A stretch of DNA of 64,000 nucleotides, taken from NCBI GenBank assembly GCA_947496695.1, contig CANMEI010000008.1:1-64000 (forward strand). Reading direction: 5' to 3'. Numbering within the stretch: the first letter of the stretch is position 1; every line of letters starts with the position of its first letter. This DNA comes from an uncultured Cellulophaga sp. (GTDB taxonomy: Bacteria > Bacteroidota > Bacteroidia > Flavobacteriales > Flavobacteriaceae). Positions 17,443 to 26,638 of the stretch are shown piece after piece. A program made the translations under genes and the position numbers. The notes under the pieces were generated by a model. The model saw only the letters and a program-made list of their open reading frames with translations, ran no database searches and had not been told where the DNA came from.

Positions 17443-18795
17443 TTATTCTTCTACTTGAGGAGCCATTACAAAATCTTCCATAAATTTAGTAGTATAGTTA
17501 CCTGCTAAATAATCCGGATGATCCATTAACTGCCTGTGAAAAGGTATTGTTGTTTTTATACCTTCAATTACAAACTCATCTAATGCGCGTTTCATCTTAT
17601 TAATTGCCTCTTCTCTTGTTTGCGCCGTTGTAATTAACTTCGCAATCATAGAATCATAATTAGGTGGTATTGTGTAACCACTATAAACATGAGTATCTAA
17701 TCGAATACCATGACCACCTGGAGTATGCAACGTTGTTATTCTACCAGGAGAAGGTCTAAATCCGTTATAAGGATCTTCTGCATTAATTCTACATTCAATA
17801 GAGTGTAATTTTGGAAGGTAATTTTTTCCTGAAATTGGAACACCACCAGCAACTAAAATTTGCTCTCTAATTAAATCATAATCAATTACTTGTTCTGTAA
17901 TAGGATGCTCTACCTGAATACGAGTATTCATTTCCATAAAGTAGAAGTTTCTATGCTTATCTACTAAAAACTCAATAGTACCAGCACCTTCATACTTAAT
18001 ATATTCTGCGGCTTTTACTGCTGCAGCTCCCATATCTTCACGTAGTTTATCAGTCATGAAAGGAGAAGGAGTCTCTTCTGTTAATTTTTGATGACGACGT
18101 TGTACAGAACAATCTCTTTCTGATAAATGACATGCTTTACCATATTGATCGCCTACAATTTGAATTTCAATATGACGAGGCTCTTCAATAAGCTTCTCCA
18201 TATACATACCACCATTACCAAAAGCAGCAGTAGCTTCTTGTACTGCACTATCAAAAAGATCTTCCATTGTATCTTCAGACCATACAGCACGCATACCTTT
18301 ACCTCCACCACCAGCAGTTGCTTTTATCATAACAGGATACCCCATTTTTTTAGCAATCTTCTTAGCGTCGGCAACATCTTTAAGTAAACCATCAGAACCA
18401 GGTACACATGGTACACCAGCTTCTTTCATAGTTTCTTTAGCTGTCGCCTTATCTCCCATTTTATCAATCTGATCACCAGAAGCTCCAATAAATTTTATAT
18501 CGTGCTCAGCACAAATTCTTGAAAACTTTGAATTTTCAGATAAAAAACCATAACCTGGGTGTATTGCATCTGCATTTGTAATTTCTGCAGCAGCAATTAT
18601 ATTTGGTATTTTTAAATAAGATTCATTACTAGGTGCTGGTCCGATACATACTGCTTCATCAGCAAACCTAACATGCAAACTCTCTTCATCAGCTTTTGAA
18701 TAAACTGCTACAGTTTTAATACCCATTTCTTTACAGGTTCTAATAATACGTAGCGCTATTTCGCCTCTGTTTGCAATTAATATTTTTTTGAACAT
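17443..18795 (-). CDS. accC: Biotin carboxylase subunit of acetyl-CoA carboxylase
   Basis: A 450-residue ATP-grasp enzyme. It carboxylates biotin on BCCP with bicarbonate and ATP. Visible are the N-terminal [16 protein letters not shown], the glycine-rich loop [29 protein letters not shown], and the catalytic [14 protein letters not shown]. Length is that of stand-alone AccC. It follows accB by 63 nt and fabH precedes, so the operon makes malonyl-CoA and starts fatty-acid synthesis. Confidence 0.97.
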   Translation of the reverse strand: MFKKILIANRGEIALRIIRTCKEMGIKTVAVYSKADEESLHVRFADEAVCIGPAPSNESYLKIPNIIAAAEITNADAIHPGYGFLSENSKFSRICAEHDIKFIGASGDQIDKMGDKATAKETMKEAGVPCVPGSDGLLKDVADAKKIAKKMGYPVMIKATAGGGGKGMRAVWSEDTMEDLFDSAVQEATAAFGNGGMYMEKLIEEPRHIEIQIVGDQYGKACHLSERDCSVQRRHQKLTEETPSPFMTDKLREDMGAAAVKAAEYIKYEGAGTIEFLVDKHRNFYFMEMNTRIQVEHPITEQVIDYDLIREQILVAGGVPISGKNYLPKLHSIECRINAEDPYNGFRPSPGRITTLHTPGGHGIRLDTHVYSGYTIPPNYDSMIAKLITTAQTREEAINKMKRALDEFVIEGIKTTIPFHRQLMDHPDYLAGNYTTKFMEDFVMAPQVEE

Positions 18796-18858
18796 CTTTT
18801 GAAATTTTAAATTTTGAAACCTAAATCTTAAATGATTTTAATTAACATTTAAAATTTC

Positions 18859-19347
18859 TTATGATGGATCTACCAAGAATAATGGTTGATCAAATTCTAC
18901 TGGAGAAGAATCATCCACAAGAACTTTTACAATTTTTCCTGAAACTTCTGATTCAATATCATTGAATAATTTCATAGCTTCAATAACACAAAGAACGTCA
19001 CCTTTGTTTATAACACTACCAACTTCAGTAAACACAGGTTTATCTGGTGAAGGTTTTCTATAAAAAGTACCAATAATTGGAGATTTTATTGTAATGTACT
19101 TATCATCTTCACTAGCTTCCGTTTTTGCAGCTATCTCAACAGCTGGTGCTGGTTCATTAGCAACAGGTACTTGTTGCATCATAGGATTATGTTGCATAGG
19201 TATCTGTTGTACATAAGATGTAGATTCAGAAGATGATTCACTACCTGTACGGATAGTTATTTTGATGTCTTCCATCTCTAATTTAACCTCACTTGCACCT
19301 GATTTGGCTACAAATTTAATTAAGCTTTGAATTTCTTTAATATCCAT
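18859..19347 (-). CDS. accB: Biotin carboxyl carrier protein
   Basis: 162 residues. A conserved helical N-terminus (MDIKEIQSLIKFV), a Pro/Gln/Ser-rich linker (35-80) and the biotinyl domain (85-160) with the signature EAMK; Lys126 is the biotin site. Part of acetyl-CoA carboxylase together with accC downstream. Confidence 0.97.
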   Translation of the reverse strand: MDIKEIQSLIKFVAKSGASEVKLEMEDIKITIRTGSESSSESTSYVQQIPMQHNPMMQQVPVANEPAPAVEIAAKTEASEDDKYITIKSPIIGTFYRKPSPDKPVFTEVGSVINKGDVLCVIEAMKLFNDIESEVSGKIVKVLVDDSSPVEFDQPLFLVDPS

Positions 19348-19375
19348 CGAATTCTTGTTTAATAATAGTTGTTTT

Positions 19376-20374
19376 TTATTTTGTATCGTAGGCCCATTTC
19401 AAATATATAGACCCCCATGTAAATCCTCCACCAAATGCAGCAAATACAATATTATCTCCTTTTTTCAATTGACTTTCATAGTCACTTAACAATAACGGCA
19501 AGGTTGCTGAAGTAGTATTACCATATCTTTCGATATTCATTAATACCTTTTTATTATCTAAGCCCATTCTGTTTGCTGTAGCGTCAATAATTCTCTTATT
19601 GGCTTGGTGTGGCACTAACCAATCAACATCTTTATCTGTTAAATTGTTACGCTCCATAATATTTGCAGCCGCATCTGCCATATTAGATACAGCGAATTTG
19701 AAAACAGTTCTACCTTCTTGAAAAATAAAGTGTTGTTTATCTTTTACGGTTTGTTCAGTTGCTGGCATTATAGAGCCACCTGCATTCATACTTAAGAATG
19801 ATCTACCTGAACCGTCAGAACGTAGATATTCATCTTGCAAACCTAAACCTTCTTCATTAGGTTCAAAAAGTGCAGCACCAGCTCCATCGCCAAAAATTAT
19901 ACAAGTAGTCCTATCTGTATAATCAATAATAGAAGACATTTTATCTGCTCCTATTAATAGTACTTTTTTATACCTGCCTGATTCAATAAAACTTGCCGCT
20001 GTTGACATTCCAAAAAGAAAACTTGAACATGCCGCTAATAAATCAAATGCAAAAGCATTTGTAGCACCAATCTCTGAAGCAACATATGCCGCTGTTGAAG
20101 CTACTAAAGTATCTGGAGTTGCTGTACCTACTAAAATAAGATCTATTTCAGAAGGGTCAATCCCTCTTTTATTAATTAAATCTTCAGCAGCTTTTATAGC
20201 CATATACGAAGTGCCAGCTCCTTCCTCCTTAAGAATTCTTCTTTCTTTTATTCCAGTCCTAGTTGTGATCCACTCATCATTAGTATCAACTAGATCCTCC
20301 AACATTTTGTTGGTCATCTTAAACTCTGGGACATAGCCCCCTACAGCTGTAATAGCCGCCGATAGTTTACTCAT
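19376..20374 (-). CDS. fabH: 3-oxoacyl-ACP synthase III
   Basis: 332 residues. Thiolase-fold condensing enzyme that joins acetyl-CoA to malonyl-ACP. The catalytic Cys116 lies in DLLAACSSFLFG; the His is in WLVPHQANKR and the Asn in GNTTSAT. N-terminus AAITAVGGYVPE is typical. It lies 28 nt before accB, so the initiating condensation and carboxylation steps share an operon. Confidence 0.97.
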   Translation of the reverse strand: MSKLSAAITAVGGYVPEFKMTNKMLEDLVDTNDEWITTRTGIKERRILKEEGAGTSYMAIKAAEDLINKRGIDPSEIDLILVGTATPDTLVASTAAYVASEIGATNAFAFDLLAACSSFLFGMSTAASFIESGRYKKVLLIGADKMSSIIDYTDRTTCIIFGDGAGAALFEPNEEGLGLQDEYLRSDGSGRSFLSMNAGGSIMPATEQTVKDKQHFIFQEGRTVFKFAVSNMADAAANIMERNNLTDKDVDWLVPHQANKRIIDATANRMGLDNKKVLMNIERYGNTTSATLPLLLSDYESQLKKGDNIVFAAFGGGFTWGSIYLKWAYDTK

Positions 20375-20500
20375 TTAGAAACGATTTTGCACTAAAAACA
20401 TTAAAAAAACGCTAAATTTAGCGAAAAGTAGTAATTTTTCACGACTTTTTACTTCTTTTCACGTTAAATCCCATTATTTCAAAATTTGAAATAGTTTCAT

Positions 20501-20531
20501 AAAAAAACTCCCACTTATTTCAAGTGGGAGT
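20501..20531 (-). terminator. Terminator after rpmF
   Basis: A 10-bp stem ACTCCCACTT/AAGTGGGAGT (20507-20516, 20522-20531) has a run of seven T after it on the minus strand, 25 nt past the rpmF stop. It separates rpmF-yceD from fabH. Confidence 0.85.
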
Positions 20532-20555
20532 CTATATAACTGTATTTGAAGCTAA

Positions 20556-20753
20556 TTATGCAACTGCTTCTTCTGTATTATCAATTAAAACCTGACCTCT
20601 GTAATATAATTTACCTTCATGCCAGTGTGCTCTGTGATACAAATGCATTTCACCAGTAGTTGGGTCTTTTGCAATCGTAGGGGCAACAGCCTTATAATGC
20701 GTTCTTCTTTTGTCTCTTCTAGTTTTGGAAATCTTCCGTTTTGGATGTGCCAT
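20556..20753 (-). CDS. rpmF: Ribosomal protein L32
   Basis: 65 residues beginning [19 protein letters not shown], the standard L32 start, and ending in the HLYHRAHW region. Most copies have a zinc-binding Cys motif; this one lacks Cys, as in other Bacteroidota copies. It sits 6 nt after the DUF177 gene, the usual pair. Confidence 0.97.
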   Translation of the reverse strand: MAHPKRKISKTRRDKRRTHYKAVAPTIAKDPTTGEMHLYHRAHWHEGKLYYRGQVLIDNTEEAVA

Positions 20754-20759
20754 TTTAAC

Positions 20760-21296
20760 TTATTTATCCGTTAATAACTTTTTTAATGTATCCCATCGGG
20801 GATCCGTTTCATTACTTTTATTTTCTTTTACCTCTTTTGGATGTAATTCTTCTAACTTATCTAATGCTTCTGATTCTAAAGTTCCATCCAAAACTCCTGG
20901 GTGAACTTTTTTTAGAGGCACAGCTAAAACTAGCATCTCATATACATATTGTGAAATATCTACTTTAAAATCTCCATGTGGAAGAATTAATATTTCATCA
21001 TTATCATTATTAAACTCTTCACCAAACTTTACTACCAATTCTAAATCAGATTGTATTGGTTGGTCATAAGGTTCACTGGTAACATCACAATATACATTAA
21101 CAGTACCGCTAGCTGTCATTTCTAACTCTAACATGGTACTCGATTTATTTAACAATACAGACAAATCTATTGCTGCATCATTAAACTCATTATATTCAAA
21201 AGATTCAAAGAACGTATTATCAATCTTAAAATTAAATTCATGCTTTCCTTGCTTCAATCCAGAAAAAGGAATCACAAACTCTCTATGCTTCTTCAT
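20760..21296 (-). CDS. yceD: DUF177 (YceD-family) protein
   Basis: The ATG at 21296 (MKKHREFVIPFSGLKQG) gives 178 residues; an upstream TTG is possible but unneeded. A C-terminal stretch with DPRWDTLKKLL and the DVTSEPYDQPI segment match DUF177, a family linked to 23S rRNA/ribosome assembly. Cys is limited to the CDVTSEPYD position, where many members have two. It precedes rpmF by 6 nt, as in most bacteria. Confidence 0.88.
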   Translation of the reverse strand: MKKHREFVIPFSGLKQGKHEFNFKIDNTFFESFEYNEFNDAAIDLSVLLNKSSTMLELEMTASGTVNVYCDVTSEPYDQPIQSDLELVVKFGEEFNNDNDEILILPHGDFKVDISQYVYEMLVLAVPLKKVHPGVLDGTLESEALDKLEELHPKEVKENKSNETDPRWDTLKKLLTDK

Positions 21297-21438
21297 GTTT
21301 GACACTTTAATTAGTGCTCCAGCCAATCAAAGGCGGGTGCAAAGATACTATTATTTTACTAAAACCCAACTTTTTAAGTTATTTTGTATTATACAAGTAT
21401 AATTACTGAAATTTACGAAAAGATTTTCAACAATCTGT

Positions 21439-22494
21439 TTACCTATAATCTCGTTTTAACCTAGTTTTTTTTAAGGGGTTTGCAGTAAGCTCTTTAAATT
21501 CTTCTCTATTTCTGAAAATTTTAATAGCAGCAAACACTGCCTCTTTAAATGAACTATGATCTGCTTTTCCTTTTCCTGCAATCTCATAAGCTGTTCCATG
21601 ATCAGGAGAAGTACGTATTTTATTTAATCCAGCTGTATAATTAACACCTTTACCAAATGATAACGTTTTAAATGGTATTAAACCTTGATCGTGATATGCC
21701 GCAAGTATAGCATCAAACTTTTGATAACCATCCGTACCAAAAAAACTGTCAGCTGCATATGGACCATAAACTAAAGATCCTGTATCAAACACTTCTTTAA
21801 TTACAGGTTTCAATATTACATCATCTTCTTTACCTATAATACCATTATCACCACTATGAGGGTTAATTCCTAGTAATGCAATTTTTGGTTTACTTATACT
21901 AAAATCTATTTTTAACGAATGTTCTATAACAGCTATCTTCTTTTTAATTAAATCAGCTGTTATAGCTTCAGCTACATCTTTAACTGCAATATGATCCGTT
22001 AGCAAACCTACCTTTAAAGTATCTGTCACCATAAACATTAAACTCTCGCCTTCTAACTCTTGCGCTAGATAATCTGTATGACCTGGAAAATTAAAGTCTT
22101 CTGCTTGTATGTTATTTTTATTTATCGGTGCTGTAACTAAAACATCAATAGTCCCTTCTTTTAATGCTTCTACAGATGCTCTTAGTGATTTAATTGCAAA
22201 ATCTCCAGCTTCCTTAGTTGCCTCACCAAATTTATTTTTTGGTATTTCTTTCCAAACATTTACTACATTTATTTTACCGTCAATAGCTTTTGAAGCATCA
22301 TGAATACCGTTATAATTGATATCAATTTTTAATTCTCCTTTTTGATATGAGATTGTTTTATTAGATGCAAAAATAACTGGAGTACAAAAATCTAACATTC
22401 TAGAATCTTCGAAAGTTTTTAAAACAACTTCACACCCTATACCATTTAAATCGCCAATAGATATTCCTACTTTTATTTTTTGTCTTTCCTCCAT
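21439..22494 (-). CDS. pdxA: 4-hydroxythreonine-4-phosphate dehydrogenase
   Basis: 351 residues. Oxidises 4-phosphohydroxythreonine in pyridoxal phosphate synthesis. Motifs are VGISIGDLNGIG at the start, TAPINK, FPGHTDYLAQ, INPHSGD, AAYHDQGLIPFK and TSPDHGTAYEIAG, which contain the metal-binding His residues. The gene is divergent from ribE. Confidence 0.96.
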   Translation of the reverse strand: MEERQKIKVGISIGDLNGIGCEVVLKTFEDSRMLDFCTPVIFASNKTISYQKGELKIDINYNGIHDASKAIDGKINVVNVWKEIPKNKFGEATKEAGDFAIKSLRASVEALKEGTIDVLVTAPINKNNIQAEDFNFPGHTDYLAQELEGESLMFMVTDTLKVGLLTDHIAVKDVAEAITADLIKKKIAVIEHSLKIDFSISKPKIALLGINPHSGDNGIIGKEDDVILKPVIKEVFDTGSLVYGPYAADSFFGTDGYQKFDAILAAYHDQGLIPFKTLSFGKGVNYTAGLNKIRTSPDHGTAYEIAGKGKADHSSFKEAVFAAIKIFRNREEFKELTANPLKKTRLKRDYR

Positions 22495-22553
22495 ATTAAT
22501 TTATGGGTTTATAGTAATTTTACATTACAAAACTACTTAATTAAAACGACAAC

Positions 22554-23144
22554 ATGTTTACAGGTATAATTGAAACTTTAGGAGAAGTTAAACAGTTAAA
22601 GAAACAGGCTTCAAATTTGCATATAACTATAAAATCTACAATTACTAATGAGCTTAAAATTGACCAAAGTGTTGCACACAATGGTGTATGCTTAACTGTT
22701 GTTGCTGTTGATGGCGATACTTATACCGTAACCGCTATTGATGAAACACTACAAAAAACAAATTTAGAAGATTTAAAGCTTAATGATAATGTAAATTTAG
22801 AACGTGCTATGATTTTAGGTTCACGTTTAGATGGTCATATAGTTCAAGGTCATGTTGATCAAACTGGTACTTGTATTGCAGTAGTAGAAAAAAATGGAAG
22901 TTGGTTTTTTACTTTTGAATATGATGCATCACTCAATAACCCAACTATAGAAAAGGGTTCTATTACTATAGACGGTACAAGTTTAACTGTTGTAGATTCT
23001 GGTAAAAACACGTTTAGCGTAGCTATTATACCTTATACATATGAAAATACACGTTTTAAAACTTATAAAGTAGGTACCGTTGTAAATTTAGAATTTGATG
23101 TAATTGGCAAATATGTATCTAAGTTAATGGCTAATAGAAACTAA
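22554..23144 (+). CDS. ribE: Riboflavin synthase alpha chain
   Basis: 196 residues. Two lumazine-binding repeats. MFTGIIETLG starts the first; the second starts near HIVQGHVDQTG and is followed by GTSLTVV. The enzyme dismutates two lumazine molecules to riboflavin. No FMN riboswitch is visible in the 59 bp before it. It is divergent from pdxA. Confidence 0.96.
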   Translation: MFTGIIETLGEVKQLKKQASNLHITIKSTITNELKIDQSVAHNGVCLTVVAVDGDTYTVTAIDETLQKTNLEDLKLNDNVNLERAMILGSRLDGHIVQGHVDQTGTCIAVVEKNGSWFFTFEYDASLNNPTIEKGSITIDGTSLTVVDSGKNTFSVAIIPYTYENTRFKTYKVGTVVNLEFDVIGKYVSKLMANRN

Positions 23145-23200
23145 TAAATTTATTTTTTAATAAGTACACCTTATTTTAAACATACCCCAAATACATTTTT

Positions 23201-23956
23201 TTGTTACAAATTATTTGCAAAGATATTTCTAGTTCTTCATGGATATTATCGATTATATCAATAATTATTTTAGGACTTTCTAAATCTGGACTTAAAGGAA
23301 TTGCTATTATTGTTGTTTCTTTAATGGCTATTGCATTTGGTGCAAAAGAATCTACAGGGCTTATTGTTCCATTATTAATTGCAGGAGATATTTTCGCTGT
23401 AATTTATTACAACCGTCACGCACAATGGAATTATATTATAAGATTTTTACCGTGGATGATTTTAGGTGTCATTTTTGGTGTGCTTATTGGAAAAGATTTA
23501 GACGAAAATACTTTTAAAATAGGTCTAAGCATTATTATATTAATTAGTGCAATGATGATGTTTTTGTGGGACCAACGAAAATCTAAAAAAGTACCTACAC
23601 ATTGGATATTTGCAGGTTCAATGGGAATTTTATCTGGTATAACTACTATGATAGGAAATTTAGCTGGTGCTTTTGCTAATATATTTTTTTTAGCATTAAG
23701 TTTGCCAAAAAATCAATTTATAGGTACTGCCGCTTGGGTCTTTTTTATTGTAAATATTTTTAAACTTCTTTGTCACATATTTATATGGAAAACTGTAACC
23801 ATAAACACATTGATGATTAATTTAAAATTAATACCAGCACTATTAATTGGGCTTTTTATTGGAGTACGATTAATAAAAATAATTAACGACAGTTTTTATC
23901 GAAAATTGATTCTGATTTTAACTGCAATAGGTGCTTTATTACTTTTGATAAAATAA
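23201..23956 (+). CDS. TauE/SafE-family membrane protein
   Basis: A 251-residue protein with about eight membrane helices, including GLSKSGLKGIAIIVVSLMAIAFGAK-like repeats of the TauE/SafE family (segments GLSKSGLKG and GNLAGAFANIFFL). Members export sulfite, sulfoacetate or similar anions. The start is taken as TTG 23201 since no ATG lies in frame upstream. Substrate unknown. Confidence 0.8.
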   Translation: MLQIICKDISSSSWILSIISIIILGLSKSGLKGIAIIVVSLMAIAFGAKESTGLIVPLLIAGDIFAVIYYNRHAQWNYIIRFLPWMILGVIFGVLIGKDLDENTFKIGLSIIILISAMMMFLWDQRKSKKVPTHWIFAGSMGILSGITTMIGNLAGAFANIFFLALSLPKNQFIGTAAWVFFIVNIFKLLCHIFIWKTVTINTLMINLKLIPALLIGLFIGVRLIKIINDSFYRKLILILTAIGALLLLIK

Positions 23957-23993
23957 AAAAAAGGGCATTTGAAATTTCTCTCAAAATACCCTT
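23953..23993 (-). terminator. Terminator of the small membrane-protein pair (minus strand)
   Basis: An imperfect hairpin (AAGGG...CCCTT, 23961-23993) is followed on the minus strand by a long T-run (complement of 23953-23960). On the plus strand there is no T-run, so it works mainly for the minus strand, though it follows tauE. Confidence 0.65.
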
Positions 23994-24071
23994 AGGGGAA
24001 CATAACAAACAAATTACTTATTCAACCATTAAGTAATTCACACTGTTATTTTTAGCACTTTTATAACATGG

Positions 24072-24224
24072 TTAGTGTTTGTGTCGCGCTTTATCTAACT
24101 CTTTATTCTCTATTATCGTAGTATCATTTTTAACCTCTTTATTATTCGTTAAAATTGGTGCTGCTAAAACCCAAACTGATATACATAACAACCCCATACA
24201 TATTGACGATAATAAATGCTTCAT
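24072..24224 (-). CDS. 50-residue single-pass membrane or exported peptide
   Basis: The ATG at 24224 starts a 50-codon frame ending at 24072 (TAA). Residues 4-23 form a hydrophobic helix (LLSSICMGLLCISVWVLAAP), then a charged tail ends in DKARHKH. It starts 8 nt after the stop of the next small gene and is followed by a terminator. I do not recognise it. The long plus-strand frame over the same bases is rejected as antisense. Confidence 0.55.
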   Translation of the reverse strand: MKHLLSSICMGLLCISVWVLAAPILTNNKEVKNDTTIIENKELDKARHKH

Positions 24225-24232
24225 ATATTTTT

Positions 24233-24370
24233 CTACTCTAATTTTTTATTTTTTATTATTTTATTTACTTTTTTTTTTGTTGAATTTGAATCTATTATTA
24301 AATAGATTGACAGCACTAAACAAAGGGTACTTATTACGAAAAAAACTTTAACCCAAAATGACATATCCAT
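24233..24370 (-). CDS. 45-residue single-pass membrane protein
   Basis: The ATG at 24370 (or 24364) opens a frame ending in TAG at 24233. A helix (about 5-26, FWVKVFFVISTLCLVLSIYL) is followed by a Lys/Asn-rich cytoplasmic-type tail. It is close to the 50-residue gene (8 nt), and a TACCTTTG box lies upstream at 24437-24444, so the pair is likely one transcript. Family unknown. Confidence 0.5.
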   Translation of the reverse strand: MDMSFWVKVFFVISTLCLVLSIYLIIDSNSTKKKVNKIIKNKKLE

Positions 24371-24436
24371 AATTATATCCCTTAAAGATTATTTTCAACA
24401 TTTTCAATTTATTTTGCTTAAAAACCTGCAACACTT

Positions 24437-24444
24437 CAAAGGTA
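24437..24444 (-). promoter_or_regulatory. -7 box (TACCTTTG) of the small membrane-protein pair
   Basis: An exact TAnnTTTG match on the minus strand, 67 bp before the ATG at 24370. A TTG lies upstream but with a spacer longer than usual. The 190 bp from here to the kinase stop at 24631 shows nothing else I can support. Confidence 0.45.
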
Positions 24445-24630
24445 TTGCCCTAACTATAATTATAATTGCAAGTACGTTGGTAAATTTAAATCTTAGATAA
24501 AGCGTACAGTATTATCGTTAAAAACAACAAATGTAGTATTTTTCTTACTTTATAAATTATAAAAGGTTTTAAAATAGAAGAAAAGAAGTAATAATTTTAC
24601 CCTTGTAACAACAAGAATAAAATTTAGAAA

Positions 24631-26148
24631 TTAGACGTATTTAAAAATCAAATCAATCAAATCTTGATCATCAAATGGTTTAGACAAAACAGCATTCATC
24701 CCTGCCTTTTTAAAGCTAGCAAAATCATCTTCAAATGAATAACCTGTTAAACCTATAATAGGAATTTTTTTTATGTTTTTAAAAGGAAAGTCTCTTATTA
24801 ATCTTGTAACCTCATCTCCCATTACATTGGGAAGGTTAATATCCATTAAAATTAAATCGTATTCATCATTTATTAATTTCTCCATCACCAATGATCCATC
24901 ATTTACTAAATCTATATAAAAATGACCTGTATTGAGTAATAGCTTAAAAAGTACTGTTTGTACATTAATATCGTCTTCTGCCAATAATATTCTATACTTT
25001 TTATCAGAAATTATTTTTGAACTTTTTTGAACTTTTTTATTTTTTAATATCGGATTAGTTGTTTGTAATGGTTGCTTTAAGCTAATATCAAAATGAAAAT
25101 TAGAGCCTTTACCCATTTCAGATGTTAATTTAATTGTACTACCCATTAAATTTAACAATCCTTTTACTATTGATAAACCTAGACCGCTACCTGGATTATC
25201 GTTAAGATTATTTAATTGGTTAAAACTCTCAAAAATTGCATCATAATTATCACTAGATATGCCTATACCTGTATCTAAAACTTCAAAACGCATATTAACT
25301 TTATTTGCTCTTTTTTGATTAAATTGAACATTCAAAGTAATTTTACCTTCATGAGTATATTTTAATGCGTTATCTAATAAATTTGTTAACACTTGATACA
25401 AGCGCAATCTATCACCTTCAACATAATCAGGTATTTTCTTATCTACTTTAACTTCTAGCTTAAGGCCTTTTCCAGCTGCCTTAGTTTTATAAGTAAACTC
25501 AATAAGTTCAAATAATTGAGAAAGACTAAATACATTTTCAGTCAGTTTTAACCTTCCTGAAGAAATCATGCTTATACTTAAAATATCATCAAGTAAAAGT
25601 TTAAGATTCGCATTTGACTCTTGCAAGAATTGAATCATATTTTCTTGCTCTGATGTCAAATCTGTATTTGATATAATTTTTGTAATAGAAATAATACTGG
25701 TAAGCGGGTTACGTAACTCGTGACTAAAGTTTCTAATAAATATGTTTTTAAAACGCTCCCTTTCTTCTAATTCTGCATTTTTAATGGTAATTAACTCACC
25801 ATTAATTATAGATTCATTTCTTGTTTGTGCAATAGCTTGATAAGCAACATAATGAGAAGTGTAATCTGATATTATAACTAATATACCTTCTTCTTCTTTT
25901 AAAAATTTAATATCAGTAACAAACTCTTTTTGATCAACTACAAGGTGTACACAGTTAAAAATAAGCTCATCATCTAACATGTCTTTTATTGAAAAAAAAC
26001 ATTCGAAAAATGGATGAATATCTACTAAAAGACCTTTTGTGTTTATATTTAAAAATGCCTGATCAGATTCTAATATAGCTCCATCAAAATCTATTAATAT
26101 AAATTGAACATTTTTAGTAGCGTATTCTTGTTGAAATTTTTTAAGCAT
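24631..26148 (-). CDS. Hybrid sensor histidine kinase
   Basis: 505 residues, no membrane helix. An N-terminal PAS-like module (1-125), HisKA domain with FSHELRNPLTS (about 145), HATPase (about 230-360: NLLDNALKYT, DTGIGIS, GSGLGLSIV) and a C-terminal receiver (385-505) with LLAEDD and LMDINLP. It is cytosolic. It starts 1 nt after the GTPase gene, so the two are cotranslated: its PAS/receiver output probably feeds on or from the GTPase (inference). Confidence 0.9.
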   Translation of the reverse strand: MLKKFQQEYATKNVQFILIDFDGAILESDQAFLNINTKGLLVDIHPFFECFFSIKDMLDDELIFNCVHLVVDQKEFVTDIKFLKEEEGILVIISDYTSHYVAYQAIAQTRNESIINGELITIKNAELEERERFKNIFIRNFSHELRNPLTSIISITKIISNTDLTSEQENMIQFLQESNANLKLLLDDILSISMISSGRLKLTENVFSLSQLFELIEFTYKTKAAGKGLKLEVKVDKKIPDYVEGDRLRLYQVLTNLLDNALKYTHEGKITLNVQFNQKRANKVNMRFEVLDTGIGISSDNYDAIFESFNQLNNLNDNPGSGLGLSIVKGLLNLMGSTIKLTSEMGKGSNFHFDISLKQPLQTTNPILKNKKVQKSSKIISDKKYRILLAEDDINVQTVLFKLLLNTGHFYIDLVNDGSLVMEKLINDEYDLILMDINLPNVMGDEVTRLIRDFPFKNIKKIPIIGLTGYSFEDDFASFKKAGMNAVLSKPFDDQDLIDLIFKYV

Positions 26149-26149
26149 A

Positions 26150-26638
26150 TTATTTTATCAACTTTGCTAATTCTAAAAACATTTGTTCAACCGTTTCTCC
26201 AGTTTTAGCACTGGTTAAAAAATTTGTTTTAATATTATTATTTTTAAAAAGTGTCTCTAATTCTGATACTACCACTAAATCTACCTTATTACCTACCACA
26301 AAAAGGGGTGTCTTTGGTAGCTTCGCTTTTACAATATCTAAATCACTATTTAATAACTGAAAAGTTGATGGTCTTGTAACGTCAAATACAAAAACAACCC
26401 CATGTGTACCCAATAAATAAGCATCTCGTATGGTTTTAATATCATCAGTACCTTCAAGATCCCATAAAATTAATGACATGGTATCTTCAACCTCAAACTC
26501 TACAACCTTTTTCGTTATATGTACGCCAATTGATACTTTATAGTTGTCAGAAAAGCTATTTTCTACAAATCTTCTAATTAAAGATGTTTTTCCAACACCA
26601 AAATGCCCTAACACAACGATTTTTTTAGATAATTGCAT
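26150..26638 (-). CDS. Rab/Ras-like small GTPase
   Basis: 162 residues. G1 loop GHFGVGKTS (11-19), switch I around KVSIGVHIT, G3 DLEG (60-63), G4 NKVD, G5 SAK. The fold is Rab-like, unusual outside a few bacterial phyla. The usual catalytic Gln after DxxG is Thr here (DLEGT), so intrinsic hydrolysis may be slow and need a partner. No prenylation motif. It overlaps the longin-like gene by 14 nt and precedes the hybrid kinase by 1 nt. Confidence 0.88.
   Translation of the reverse strand: MQLSKKIVVLGHFGVGKTSLIRRFVENSFSDNYKVSIGVHITKKVVEFEVEDTMSLILWDLEGTDDIKTIRDAYLLGTHGVVFVFDVTRPSTFQLLNSDLDIVKAKLPKTPLFVVGNKVDLVVVSELETLFKNNNIKTNFLTSAKTGETVEQMFLELAKLIK

Noticed and set aside
24079-24351. A 90-codon plus-strand frame
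   Set aside because: It is antisense to two small genes that have a promoter box, close spacing and a terminator. Its composition of Leu/Phe runs is that of an AT-rich shadow.
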